A DNA stretch of 64,000 nucleotides from Solirubrum sp044628455 (GTDB lineage Bacteria; Bacteroidota; Bacteroidia; Cytophagales; Hymenobacteraceae): the NCBI RefSeq assembly GCF_044628455.1, contig NZ_JBIYZW010000001.1, positions 186,001 through 250,000 on the forward strand, given 5' to 3'. Positions 16,499-24,944 of the stretch are shown here, piece after piece. A program made the position numbers and the translations under genes. Numbering within the stretch: the first letter of the stretch is position 1; each line of letters opens with the position of its first letter. The notes under the pieces are model-generated. The model ran no database searches, was not told where the DNA came from, and saw nothing but the letters and a program-made list of their open reading frames with translations.

Positions 16499-18646
16499 GT
16501 GGGTTTCTCTGTTGCTTTTCGTTGGCTGGCCGCGGCGGCCGGTTTGTTGTTTTTCCTGCCGTCACCTGCTCGGGCCCAGGCGCCCCTGCTGCGCGAGGTG
16601 CTCATCCGCACCGACACGGCTACCTACCAACTGAGCCGCCACACGGCGTTCGTGCAGGGCGAGCCGACCCTGTTTTTCTGGTTTCGCCGCGACGACGAAA
16701 CCGTGGAGCTGCGCCTGCAGCCCGAAAAGCCCGGCGTGGGACGACCCCTGCGCCTGCGCCGTTCCGCCGATTTTCAGCAGCTCGACTCGCTCACTCTCGA
16801 AATCGATGGCAGCTACCGCACCCGCCTCAAGTTTCAGGACCTGACCAGCGCGCAGTTTGTGCGCCTGGTGGTGGAGCAGCCCGCCGACCAGCCCGGCGAG
16901 GAACCCCTGCGCGACGTAGTACCGCTGCTGCCGCTGGCCCGCACCTCGGTGGGTCTGCGCCCGTCGGACGAAGAATTGTACGTGGGCGAGGAAAAGGTTT
17001 TTGAGCTGACCAGCTCGAACCCGCGCAACGTGCGCGTGACCGGCGAATGGGTGCGCGGCAGCGACTTCGACTACCGCCTCACCCGCGAGGCCGGCGGCGC
17101 GCTGCGCCTGCACGTGCTGCCCAACCAGCTCGGGCGCCGCAGCCTGCTGGTGAAGCTGCAGAGCGAGCGGCCCACCCTGCAAAGCGGGGGCAAGCTCAAC
17201 TACCAGCTGCCGGCCCTGCGCCAGGAGTTCACGGTGAAGGCCTCGCGCCTGCGCTTTCTCTCGCCCGACAAGCGCAGCGTCACCCTCGACGAAGTGAGCC
17301 GCCGCCGGGGCGTCGAGCTGATCCTGGACAACGGCCGCTCGTTCGACCTGCGCCGCACCTACCGCCTCGAAGACCAGGAGGAGCCCGGCGGAGCGCTCAT
17401 CGCCGAGCTGTTTACCCGCCAGTACCTGAGCAACGACCGGGTGCTGTGCTACCTGCGCCCCTACAACACCCACCGCCAGACCGAAGGCTACCTCTACATC
17501 AAGGACCAGGACCAGGCCCGCTACGTCACCAACCTCGACATCACCCCCAAAACCACCATTACCACCGTGCAGGTGCTGCACCGCGGCGGCGACTGGACTT
17601 CGTCGCTGAACGTGAACCCCGGTGAAACGGTGGACGTGCGCCTGGAAGGGGAGGGGCTGCAGAAAGCGCGCTTCCACTTCGAGGACCTGCAGGTAATTCC
17701 CTCCGACTCGTCGGTGCGCACCGATGCGCGGGTAGTGCTGCGCGTGCAAGTGCCGGTGACCTTCGACAAGCGCAAGAGCACCATCCTGAACGCCGGGCAG
17801 CCTACGGGTTTTGCCCTGAACGTGCGCGAGTTTCAACGGCCCCACGCCCTCGACTTCGTGAGCGTGGCCTACGGCGAAACGGCACGGCCCATCACCCGGC
17901 TCAACGGGCCGGTGCTCTACCCGCGCACCATCCGCGACGTGGTGTTCAGCTTCAACGCCAACGCCCTCGACTCGGACAAGGCCCTCTACGGCAAGCAGTA
18001 CCTGAGCTTTGAAATCCGCACCCTCAACAGCAAGGGCGAGCTGGTGGAAATCCGCACCGTCGACAACGTGCTGGTGTGCCCCGGCGACAACTCGCCCCGG
18101 GCCGCTTTCTACCAGGACAAGGCCTGTCGCGCCGATCCGCTGAGCCTCAACAGCGTGCTGGGCCGCAAAACCTACGACCTCGACGACTGGAGCCGCATCA
18201 TCGTGACGGTGAAGCACCAGGCCGGCCAGTACCAGGAGCCGGGCTCGACCCAGGTGGTGGAGCTGGTGCTCAAGCGCACCGTCAAGTTCGACATCGACGT
18301 GAGCTTTCCCGGCGGTCTGCTCACCAAGCGCGCCGGCGAAGCCAGCTACACCGACTTCGGGGGCATCTCGCTGGCCACGCTGGCGCAGTTCAGTTTTTAC
18401 CACCCCGAGAAAATCAACCGCCTGCGGCCCTACAAGATCGGGGCGGGCTTCGTGGCTTTGAACGCCTTCAACCTGACCTCCAACGCCAGCGTGCAGCGTG
18501 ATTTGGGGCTGGTGGTGCTTGGTTCGGTGTACCCCACCCGCCGCGATGCCAAGCTTACCTTCCCGCTGTACCTGGGCGGGGGCTACCTGATGACCAAGAA
18601 AAAGCCCTTTCTGATGTTTGGCCCGGGCATTGGCGTGCGGCTGTAG
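16499..18646 (+). CDS. Large exported protein with C-terminal beta-barrel-like end, unknown function
   Basis: The GTG at 16499 is the first start after an in-frame TGA and gives a signal peptide (about residues 8-27, cleavage near SPARAQA). The 715-residue product is beta-rich throughout with repeated short domains (residues 30-480). The last ~120 residues alternate hydrophobic and polar positions and end in FGPGIGVRL, as in outer-membrane barrel proteins. I do not recognise a named family. It probably lies in or at the outer membrane, with the N-terminal part as a large periplasmic or surface region. It is isolated, with a repeat cluster upstream and a promoter-like duplication downstream. 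Confidence 0.65.
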   Translation: MGFSVAFRWLAAAAGLLFFLPSPARAQAPLLREVLIRTDTATYQLSRHTAFVQGEPTLFFWFRRDDETVELRLQPEKPGVGRPLRLRRSADFQQLDSLTLEIDGSYRTRLKFQDLTSAQFVRLVVEQPADQPGEEPLRDVVPLLPLARTSVGLRPSDEELYVGEEKVFELTSSNPRNVRVTGEWVRGSDFDYRLTREAGGALRLHVLPNQLGRRSLLVKLQSERPTLQSGGKLNYQLPALRQEFTVKASRLRFLSPDKRSVTLDEVSRRRGVELILDNGRSFDLRRTYRLEDQEEPGGALIAELFTRQYLSNDRVLCYLRPYNTHRQTEGYLYIKDQDQARYVTNLDITPKTTITTVQVLHRGGDWTSSLNVNPGETVDVRLEGEGLQKARFHFEDLQVIPSDSSVRTDARVVLRVQVPVTFDKRKSTILNAGQPTGFALNVREFQRPHALDFVSVAYGETARPITRLNGPVLYPRTIRDVVFSFNANALDSDKALYGKQYLSFEIRTLNSKGELVEIRTVDNVLVCPGDNSPRAAFYQDKACRADPLSLNSVLGRKTYDLDDWSRIIVTVKHQAGQYQEPGSTQVVELVLKRTVKFDIDVSFPGGLLTKRAGEASYTDFGGISLATLAQFSFYHPEKINRLRPYKIGAGFVALNAFNLTSNASVQRDLGLVVLGSVYPTRRDAKLTFPLYLGGGYLMTKKKPFLMFGPGIGVRL

Positions 18647-18778
18647 CCCGCTGGTTGGGCGTCGGGGCTGCCGGACGAGTGGCACAGCTGCTTTCTGCTG
18701 GCTGGGGCCGCTGGCGCGGTTGGGAAAGGCGCTGAAAAAAAAATCGGTAACGAGAGAAGGTTGCTGTCGTATGTTTAT

Positions 18779-18797
18779 TAACTTTGAGACGCAAAGT
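18779..18797 (+). promoter_or_regulatory. Promoter/operator-like site 1, ACTTTG-N5-CAAAGT
   Basis: ACTTTG and CAAAGT form a perfect 6+6 inverted repeat with a 5-nt spacer, and the left half overlaps an exact -7 box TAACTTTG (18779-18786). A TTG lies 15 nt upstream. The 305-bp gap 18647-18951 holds no gene; this site and the similar one at 18918 are what it contains. Confidence 0.45.
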
Positions 18798-18894
18798 ACT
18801 TTTTATAGCAGCTGACCCAGCTGCCTCAGCTTAACTGCTCTGGCCAGCCAAGCCGCGCGCTGATTCCGGCGCATCGGGAGGTGTACAATGAATG

Positions 18895-18932
18895 ATTGGC
18901 CCTCCCGTGTTAATAAACTTTGCATTTCAAAG
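18895..18932 (+). promoter_or_regulatory. Promoter of the DoxX-like gene with CTTTG-N5-CAAAG operator-like repeat
   Basis: TTG (18895-18897) and AAACTTTG (18915-18922, one mismatch to TAnnTTTG) are 17 nt apart, a good Bacteroidetes -33/-7 spacing. CTTTG-CATTT-CAAAG (18918-18932) repeats the arrangement of the site at 18781. ATG 18952 lies 20 nt downstream. Confidence 0.55.
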
Positions 18933-18951
18933 CTCTTTTTAATCCCTCCAC

Positions 18952-19422
18952 ATGCGCCTTGCTACCTCCCTCGACCGGCTGCACTCCCGGGTAAAGCAGA
19001 TCCGGTGGTTCCGCGACTTCGCGGTGTTCAACCGGGTGGCGCTGGCCCTGGGCTTTCTGCCGTCGGGCTACGTGAAAATTGCCGGGGAGCGGTTTACCGA
19101 TTTGGCGACCTGTCACCCCATGGGCAATTACTTGGAGGCCCTGCACCGCACGGGCTATTACTACACCTTTATCGGGGTATTGCAGCTGATGGCGGCCGTT
19201 TTGCTTTTGATTCCGCGCACGGCCACGCTCGGCGCCATGATCTACTTTCCCATAATTCTCAATATCTGCATTCTGTCGCTGGCCGTGCGGTTTGAAGGCT
19301 CCTTGCTGACCTCGCCCCTGATGTTGTTGGCCAATTTATATCTGCTGTGCTGGGACTACGATAAGCTTAAATATGTATTTCCTTTTCAGCCGCCCGCCGC
19401 GCGTCAGCAGGCTGGGATATAG
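18952..19422 (+). CDS. DoxX-like small membrane protein
   Basis: The 156-residue protein has four hydrophobic segments and the DoxX-type opening (FLPSGYVKIAGERFTDL, then HPMGNYLEALHRTGYYY), with a GVLQLMAAVLLLIPRTA helix. DoxX-family proteins are small inner-membrane proteins tied to redox or thiol stress in some bacteria, but no single activity is established. It opens a run of small membrane or envelope proteins (19498-21036) and has its own promoter with a putative operator. Confidence 0.7.
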   Translation: MRLATSLDRLHSRVKQIRWFRDFAVFNRVALALGFLPSGYVKIAGERFTDLATCHPMGNYLEALHRTGYYYTFIGVLQLMAAVLLLIPRTATLGAMIYFPIILNICILSLAVRFEGSLLTSPLMLLANLYLLCWDYDKLKYVFPFQPPAARQQAGI

Positions 19423-19497
19423 CCCGCAATACTTATTCGCTGATACATTTCAGGTCGCTTTTCATCCGCTCATTTGAACCGAAGCAGCGAAGACGTT

Positions 19498-19791
19498 TTG
19501 AAAACCTTGCCGATAGTTCTGCTGGCCGTATTGGCCCTGACCGCTGCCTGCGAAATGATGCCCCGCAACACCCTGGCCGACTGCCGCCGGCAGTGCCCGG
19601 ACAGCAGCAAGCCCGAGGCCTGCTACGATTTCTGCGCCTGCATTCACCAGCGTTGTCAGCCGCTGGCCAAGTGCCTGGAGCAGTACGAGCAGACGCCCGC
19701 CACCGCACTGCTGGCCCCCGAAACCCCGCGCAGCCTGCAACCCGATTCCCAGGCGCTTTCCTGGCTCAGCACGCTACTGAAGATGCGGTAA
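19498..19791 (+). CDS. Small cysteine-rich lipoprotein, unknown
   Basis: TTG 19498 as start gives MKTLPIVLLAVLALTAAC, a good lipoprotein signal with Cys18 as the lipid site; an earlier in-frame TTG (19474) would add eight polar residues. The 97-residue product has seven further cysteines including two CX3C pairs, C-R-R-Q-C and C-Y-D-F-C, followed by C-I-H-Q-R-C. This suggests a disulfide-stapled helical hairpin in the periplasm. I do not recognise the family. The local sequence is less GC-rich than its surroundings. Start choice is moderately certain. Confidence 0.55.
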   Translation: MKTLPIVLLAVLALTAACEMMPRNTLADCRRQCPDSSKPEACYDFCACIHQRCQPLAKCLEQYEQTPATALLAPETPRSLQPDSQALSWLSTLLKMR

Positions 19792-19849
19792 CAGGAAAAC
19801 CATTTCGCTGATTTCTCCCACTTAAATACCCTGCAGCAAGGGAAAAACC

Positions 19850-20152
19850 ATGAACAACACCTCCAATGCCCCGGCAGTTATCTACGATGTTTTGAACTGG
19901 TTATTTGGCCTGCTGGCCCTGGCCATTGGCCTGATAAATACCTTTTGGGGCAACGACCCCGGCTTTGGTTTATTTATCATGCTGCTTTCCCTGGCGTTTT
20001 ATCCGCCGGTAAATATTCTGCTGAAGAAAATGGTGGGTTTTGCTATTCCGGGTTTGGTAAAAGCCCTGCTGGCCCTTTTTATTCTTTGGGTGTCGTTGGG
20101 CGTGGGGGAGTTATTCGATAAGGTAGAGCTGATGCTGCTGAGTTTTAAATAA
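19850..20152 (+). CDS. Small integral membrane protein, paralogue 1
   Basis: A 100-residue, very hydrophobic protein with three or four membrane segments and no charged soluble domain. A central YPPVNILLKKMVGFAIPGLVK stretch is shared in pattern with the product encoded 92 bp downstream (FPPANAWLKVRTGFAIPGIVK), so the two arose by tandem duplication. The family is not recognised. Codon use is less GC-rich than the housekeeping genes around it. Confidence 0.7.
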   Translation: MNNTSNAPAVIYDVLNWLFGLLALAIGLINTFWGNDPGFGLFIMLLSLAFYPPVNILLKKMVGFAIPGLVKALLALFILWVSLGVGELFDKVELMLLSFK

Positions 20153-20243
20153 GTTGATTTCCTCAGGGTTGCCGAGGTAACGGCGCGAAATGAGCGGAGC
20201 GGCTTGATTGTTTGCAAGTTCACCTAAAACCGAGCGGAGCGTC

Positions 20244-20525
20244 ATGAAAGAAAATACCGTCCAGGGGAAATTTACTCCGTCGAGCGTACTTAGTTGGGTC
20301 TTTGGTATTGCCCTGGTGGTAGTGGGCCTGCTGAATATGATTTTGGTGCACGTGGTGCCGGGAGTGGCTTACCTGCTGGTTTCCCTCGTGTACTTCCCGC
20401 CCGCCAATGCCTGGCTCAAAGTCCGCACCGGTTTCGCCATTCCGGGCATCGTCAAGGTTCTGTTGGGCATCGTCATCATTCAGTTCACCCTGGGCGTGAG
20501 CGACCTGGGCGACATGATTGACTAG
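20244..20525 (+). CDS. Small integral membrane protein, paralogue 2
   Basis: The 93-residue product has the same membrane layout as its upstream neighbour and the shared FPPANAW-x9-GFAIPGIVK core, ending in TLGVSDLGDMID (paralogue 1 has SLGVGEL). ATG 20244 is used; the frame is open upstream to 20208 but adds only polar residues. A GAGCGGAGCG word occurs both just before this ATG and in the intergenic gap, a small direct repeat. Function unknown. Confidence 0.7.
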   Translation: MKENTVQGKFTPSSVLSWVFGIALVVVGLLNMILVHVVPGVAYLLVSLVYFPPANAWLKVRTGFAIPGIVKVLLGIVIIQFTLGVSDLGDMID

Positions 20526-20562
20526 GGCGTTTCAGTGCGAGAACCGCCGGCCTGCGGGGCAG

Positions 20563-21036
20563 CTACACGTCTGGCATCACCACAAACGGCACCTGGAGCG
20601 CCTCGGCCAGCTGCTGCCCGGCCGCCCGGGCCTGGGTCTGATCGGCCAGCGCAAATTCGCCTATCACCTGGCCGATGGCCACGTTGGGCACCGAGAGCAG
20701 CAGCGTGAGGTGTCGCTGACGCCGGTTGGGCACAGCCGCGCTGCGCCGGTCGGTGTCGTACACCAATATGTCGGAGTGGGTTTTGAGTACCACCCGCGCC
20801 ACCGCCGGCAGGGGCAGCCAGAGGCCAAACCGCGCCCCGAGCAAGCCGGTGAAATGGCGGAACCGGCGGCCCGGCAGGTCCAGCTCAACTCCTTCGTAGC
20901 CGACGGCAACCAGGCCGCCCAGCACCAGCAGGCCCCCGGCCAGCAGCGGAAGCTTAACCAGGGAGAGTAGGCCAATTCCCGCCGTCGCAAGGCCCACGCG
21001 AAGCGACGGGCGTGCTAATTGAATTTGGTGAGTCAA
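20563..21036 (-). CDS. Small membrane protein with two N-terminal TM helices, unknown
   Basis: The 157-residue product has a hairpin of two hydrophobic helices (about 15-50) followed by a beta-rich soluble part (YEGVELDLPGRRFRHF, VYDTDRRSAAVPNRRQRHL) in the style of bacterial PH-like membrane-anchored proteins. The start is TTG at 21036; no ATG precedes the hydrophobic region. It is convergent with the small membrane paralogues. The family is not recognised. Confidence 0.55.
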   Translation of the reverse strand: MTHQIQLARPSLRVGLATAGIGLLSLVKLPLLAGGLLVLGGLVAVGYEGVELDLPGRRFRHFTGLLGARFGLWLPLPAVARVVLKTHSDILVYDTDRRSAAVPNRRQRHLTLLLSVPNVAIGQVIGEFALADQTQARAAGQQLAEALQVPFVVMPDV

Positions 21037-21130
21037 GGGCGTGGAAAGAAAGCGCAGCTGCTAGCTGGGCAAATGAAACTGCCTACTTAAGCCAGCGCCG
21101 CTGTTAAACCTTATCAGCGAGGTAATAAAG

Positions 21131-21165
21131 GTAAAAGCCCGGCCTTTTGAGGGACCGGGCTTTAC
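21131..21165 (-). terminator. Terminator of the phosphohexomutase gene
   Basis: AAAGCCCGG and CCGGGCTTT form a 9-bp stem with a 12-nt loop; on the minus strand a TTTTAC tract follows. It lies 26 bp beyond the stop at 21191. Confidence 0.65.
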
Positions 21166-21190
21166 TGCGTGCGGAACAAAAGGCAGTAGC

Positions 21191-22939
21191 TTAACCCAGC
21201 TGCATTTCCTGGATGATCTGCCGGATGCGGCCGCTGAGCTGCTGCTGGGCCTGCTCGAACGACTGGCCGTCGGCGAAGGGCTGCTTGAGGCTGAAGTAGA
21301 ACTTGATCTTGGGCTCGGTGCCCGAGGGGCGGGCCGACACCTTGGACCCGTCTTCGGTCAGGAACTGCAGCACGTTCGAGCGTTCGAGCTCGAGCGGGCT
21401 TTCCTGGCCGGTGCGCAGGTCGCGGGCTACCTGCTGCTGGTAGTCGAGTAGCTGCACCACGGGCGAGCCGCCGAGCGAGGCCGGCGGGTTCTGGCGCAGC
21501 TGGGCCATCATTTCCTGGATTTCCTCGGCCCCGCGCTGGCCTTTTTTGGTGAGCGAGATGAGGTCTTCCTGGTAGAGGCCGTAGGTGCGGTACATCTGCA
21601 CCATTTCCTCGTAGAGCGTACGGCCCTGGTCTTTGGCCACGGCCGCCATTTCGGCAATCAGGCAGCAGGCCGACACGGCGTCTTTGTCGCGCACGAACGA
21701 GCCGATCATGAAGCCGTAGCTTTCCTCGCCGCCGCCGATGTAATAGTGGCCCTGGTTGAGGGCCTCCTGCTCGCGGATGATGCCGGCAATGTACTTGAAG
21801 CCGGTGAGCGTCTGGTAGGCGCGGATGCCGTGGCGGCGGGCCACGTCGCCCAGCACGTCGCTGGTTACGATGGTGTACACGATGTAGTCCTTGTCCCGAT
21901 CGAGCTTGCCGGCCTGCTGGCGGGCCGACACGAGGTAGTGGGTCAGCAGCGCGGCCGTTTGGTTGCCGTTCACCAGCACCCACTCGCCGCGGGTATTTTT
22001 CACGCCGATGCCCACGCGGTCGGCGTCGGGGTCGGTGGCAATAACCAGGTCGGCGTCGAGCTGCTGGGCCTGATCCAGGGCCATCTGCATGGCCACCTTC
22101 TCCTCAGGGTTGGGCGACTTCACGGTGGGAAAGTTGCCGTCGGGCGTGGCCTGCTCCTGCACGATGTGCAGATTGTCGAAACCAAAGCGCGCCAGGGCCT
22201 TGGGCACCATGGTAATGCCCGTGCCGTGCAGCGGGGTGTACACGATTTTCAAATCGTGCTGGCGCCGGATGGCCTCGGGGTTGATGCTGAGCTGCTGCAC
22301 CTCGCGCAGGTAGGCCTCGTCGATGTCGGCGCCGATGAGGTGAATCTTTGCCGGGTCGGCCGCAAACTTCACTGCATCGACGCTCTGAATGGCGTTTACT
22401 TCGCGGATAATGTTCTGGTCGTGGGGCGCTACCACCTGGGCGCCGTCGTTCCAGTACACCTTGTAGCCGTTGTACTCTTTGGGGTTGTGCGAGGCCGTGA
22501 CCACCACCCCGCTCTGGCAGCCCAGGTGGCGGATGGTAAACGACAGCTCGGGCGTGGGGCGCAGCTCCTCAAACAGGTACACCGTGATGCCGTTGGCCGA
22601 GAAAATGCCGGCGGCGGTTTCGGCGAAGGTCCGCGAGTTCAGGCGCGAGTCGTGGGCCACTGCCACCTTGATTTCCTGGCCGGGGAACGACTGGAGCAGG
22701 TAGTTGCACAGGCCCTGGGTGGCCATGCCCAGGGTGTAGCGGTTCATGCGGTTCGAGCCCACGCCCATGATGCCGCGCAGCCCGCCGGTGCCGAACTCCA
22801 GGTCGCGGTAGAAGGCGTCGTTGAGGGCTTCTTCGTCGCCGGCGGCCTGCAGGCGCTGAATCTCGGCTTTGCTGGCCTCGTCGTAGTTGCCGGAAAGCCA
22901 GGTGTTGATTTTCTGTTGAACGTGGTCGGGAAAAGCCAT
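21191..22939 (-). CDS. Alpha-D-phosphohexomutase (phosphoglucomutase/phosphomannomutase)
   Basis: All four catalytic loops are present in the 582-residue protein: VVVTASHNP with phospho-serine S150, the metal site DPDADRVGIG, the sugar-recognition GGEESYGFMIG and the phosphate loop RPSGTEPKIKFYF. Length and the N-terminal FGTGGLRGIMGVG match the long PgcA/PGM2-like bacterial type. It interconverts hexose 1- and 6-phosphates in the cytoplasm, feeding envelope polysaccharide or glycogen precursors. ATG 22939 (MAFPDHVQQ) is preferred; the 28-residue upstream extension is not family-like. Glucose versus mannose preference cannot be told. Confidence 0.9.
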   Translation of the reverse strand: MAFPDHVQQKINTWLSGNYDEASKAEIQRLQAAGDEEALNDAFYRDLEFGTGGLRGIMGVGSNRMNRYTLGMATQGLCNYLLQSFPGQEIKVAVAHDSRLNSRTFAETAAGIFSANGITVYLFEELRPTPELSFTIRHLGCQSGVVVTASHNPKEYNGYKVYWNDGAQVVAPHDQNIIREVNAIQSVDAVKFAADPAKIHLIGADIDEAYLREVQQLSINPEAIRRQHDLKIVYTPLHGTGITMVPKALARFGFDNLHIVQEQATPDGNFPTVKSPNPEEKVAMQMALDQAQQLDADLVIATDPDADRVGIGVKNTRGEWVLVNGNQTAALLTHYLVSARQQAGKLDRDKDYIVYTIVTSDVLGDVARRHGIRAYQTLTGFKYIAGIIREQEALNQGHYYIGGGEESYGFMIGSFVRDKDAVSACCLIAEMAAVAKDQGRTLYEEMVQMYRTYGLYQEDLISLTKKGQRGAEEIQEMMAQLRQNPPASLGGSPVVQLLDYQQQVARDLRTGQESPLELERSNVLQFLTEDGSKVSARPSGTEPKIKFYFSLKQPFADGQSFEQAQQQLSGRIRQIIQEMQLG

Positions 22940-23166
22940 AATCAGGTAGTCAAGTCGGGGCGGTTTACTGGCCAAAGAAACGGGAAGTTGGCAAAGGGGC
23001 AACAAGGCCAAGGTAAGGCTCACATTATCATGCTATTGAACTGAGTCAAGAATTTTCCGCACTTGCGGCGGCAAATCCGAACGTCGGCCGCGCTGCCGGG
23101 CAGCGAGCAGACCGGCGGGCAAGTGTGGTCGCGTTCCGTTTGGCAGTACCGTTTTCCATTCCCTTC

Positions 23167-24867
23167 ATGCAAACTCCTCACCGTCTCGTCAGCGCCCTGC
23201 TGTTTCTGGTTGCGCTGCTGATCATCTTGCTGGTGCCCGTGGCCGCCGCTCTGGCCCAGAAACCCGTCAAGGCCGACATTCTGCCCCTCTTCGACAAAGT
23301 GCCGGCCCCGCCCGCCGCGCCCGGCTGCGCCCTGACCCGCCCCGCCGCCCTGGCCGACCTCGACCGACAGATCGGCCAGCTGGCGCAGGCCATTGGCGCG
23401 GGCCGCACGCCCGAGCAGGCCCGCGAGGCGGCTGCTATGCAGCAGATGGGCCAGCAGGCCACGGCCGCCGGCGTCGACAAGATGACCGATCAGCAGAAGC
23501 TGGCTTATATGCAGCAGCAGGGCAGCACCATGCCGGGCTACAACGCCCAGGCCATGCAAATGGCCCAGCAGATGCAGGACCCCGCGTTTCAGGCCAAGCT
23601 GGCCAAGATGAGCGACCAGGAAAAAGCCGTGTACATGCAGAAGATGATGGCCGCGCCCAACACGGCCCAGCAGCGCATGGTGGGCGACCCGGCCTTCCAG
23701 GCTGCCCAGGCCGACTTCATGGAGCAGATGAAGAACCCGGCCTTTAAGCAGGCCTGGGAAAAGAAGTCGGAAGCCCAGCAGGACGCCTACATGGCCTCGC
23801 TCATGCGCAAGCACGGCCTCGACGAAGCCAAAATGAAAGCCATTGCCGGCAAGCAGGCGCCCGCGGCGCCGCTGGCCCCGCTGGTAGCCACGGCCGCCAT
23901 CGAAGCGCAGGGCAAGCTTTCGGAGGCCGCCGTGCGGGAAATGAGCCAGCCCCACGGCTTCGCGCGCACCCAGCAGCAGTACCAGGCCGCCCTCGAGAGC
24001 CTGCGTAAAACTCAGGAGGCCGCCCGCCTGCCCGAAGCCCGCGAGGGCGACTGCCGCGGCCAGGAGCAGGCCTACCAGCAAAACCGCCAACACCTCAAGC
24101 AGCGCCTCGACCTGATGAGCAAGTACCTGGGCCAGCTGGCCACGGCCTGGGCGGCCCGCAAAACCGAGCTGAAAGCCCGCGTAACGCCCTTTCACGCCGA
24201 GCTGGCCCGCATTCACTACGGCGACGACATCAAGCGGTCCGAAGAAAAGGCCCTGATCAGCAGCCTGGCCGGCGGGCAGCAGCTGATGCTGCAGCACGTA
24301 AGCGAGCTGGTGAGCTACGTGGGCAGCCTGCACGATCTGAACAAGGAATACTGCGAGCTGAAGAAGCTCTACGACCAGCCCTTCCGCTGCGAAGAAGCCA
24401 CCTGCTTCCCGGCCACGGCCCGCGTGCAGCTGCCCGACGGCCGCCAGGTGCCCATCAGCCGGGTGCGCCCCGGCATGGAAGTGCTCGGCTACGACGCGGC
24501 CACCGGCCGCCTGGTGCCCACCCGCGTGCAGCGCCTCGACATTCACGATGAGCAATCCTACGAGCTGGTGCAGCTCACCATCGGCACGCCGGCCGTGTAC
24601 GCGGGGCTGGAGCCGGCGGCCGCGCCCGGCCAAGAAGCCGCAGAGCTGGTACTCACGCCCAACCATCCCGTGCTCACCGCCGCCGGCCCGGCCCTGCGCG
24701 CCGACGAGCTGCGCCCCACCGACGAGCTGCTGCGCCTCGGCAACGCCGCCGTGGAAACCACCCACCTGGCCGACCGCCAGCCCGCGGGCAAAACCGGCAC
24801 CGTGTACAACCTGCGCACCGCCACCGGCAACTACTTCGTGAGCGGCGTGCTGGTTGGCTCGAAGTAA
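23167..24867 (+). CDS. Secreted helical protein with C-terminal Hint (intein/hedgehog) domain
   Basis: The 566-residue product has a signal peptide (to about residue 31), then a long Gln/Met-rich helical region (60-400) with degenerate repeats such as MSDQEKAVYMQKMM and FMEQMKNPAFKQAW. The last 154 residues form a Hint domain: Cys413 in CFPATARVQLPDG (block A), T497-P-N-H500 (block B) and VYNLRTATGNYFVSG (block F-like). Hint domains cleave or splice via an N-S acyl shift at the first Cys. The usual C-terminal His-Asn is replaced by Gly-Ser in VLVGSK, so only N-terminal scission would be expected. Cysteines at 54, 408 and elsewhere suggest disulfides. ATG 23167 opens the signal peptide. Confidence 0.75.
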   Translation: MQTPHRLVSALLFLVALLIILLVPVAAALAQKPVKADILPLFDKVPAPPAAPGCALTRPAALADLDRQIGQLAQAIGAGRTPEQAREAAAMQQMGQQATAAGVDKMTDQQKLAYMQQQGSTMPGYNAQAMQMAQQMQDPAFQAKLAKMSDQEKAVYMQKMMAAPNTAQQRMVGDPAFQAAQADFMEQMKNPAFKQAWEKKSEAQQDAYMASLMRKHGLDEAKMKAIAGKQAPAAPLAPLVATAAIEAQGKLSEAAVREMSQPHGFARTQQQYQAALESLRKTQEAARLPEAREGDCRGQEQAYQQNRQHLKQRLDLMSKYLGQLATAWAARKTELKARVTPFHAELARIHYGDDIKRSEEKALISSLAGGQQLMLQHVSELVSYVGSLHDLNKEYCELKKLYDQPFRCEEATCFPATARVQLPDGRQVPISRVRPGMEVLGYDAATGRLVPTRVQRLDIHDEQSYELVQLTIGTPAVYAGLEPAAAPGQEAAELVLTPNHPVLTAAGPALRADELRPTDELLRLGNAAVETTHLADRQPAGKTGTVYNLRTATGNYFVSGVLVGSK

Positions 24868-24880
24868 CAACTGCCCCAGC

Positions 24881-24937
24881 CGCGCCCACGGAAAAGCCCC
24901 GGCCGAGCTGTTCGGCCGGGGCTTTTCCGTGGGCGCG
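24881..24937. terminator. Bidirectional terminator with a perfect 26-bp stem
   Basis: Arms 24881-24906 and 24912-24937 are exact reverse complements around a GCTGT loop, with GAAAAGCCCCGGCC as core. It separates the convergent Hint-protein and LamG genes and starts 14 bp after the former's stop. Confidence 0.8.
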
Positions 24938-24944
24938 GCGCATT

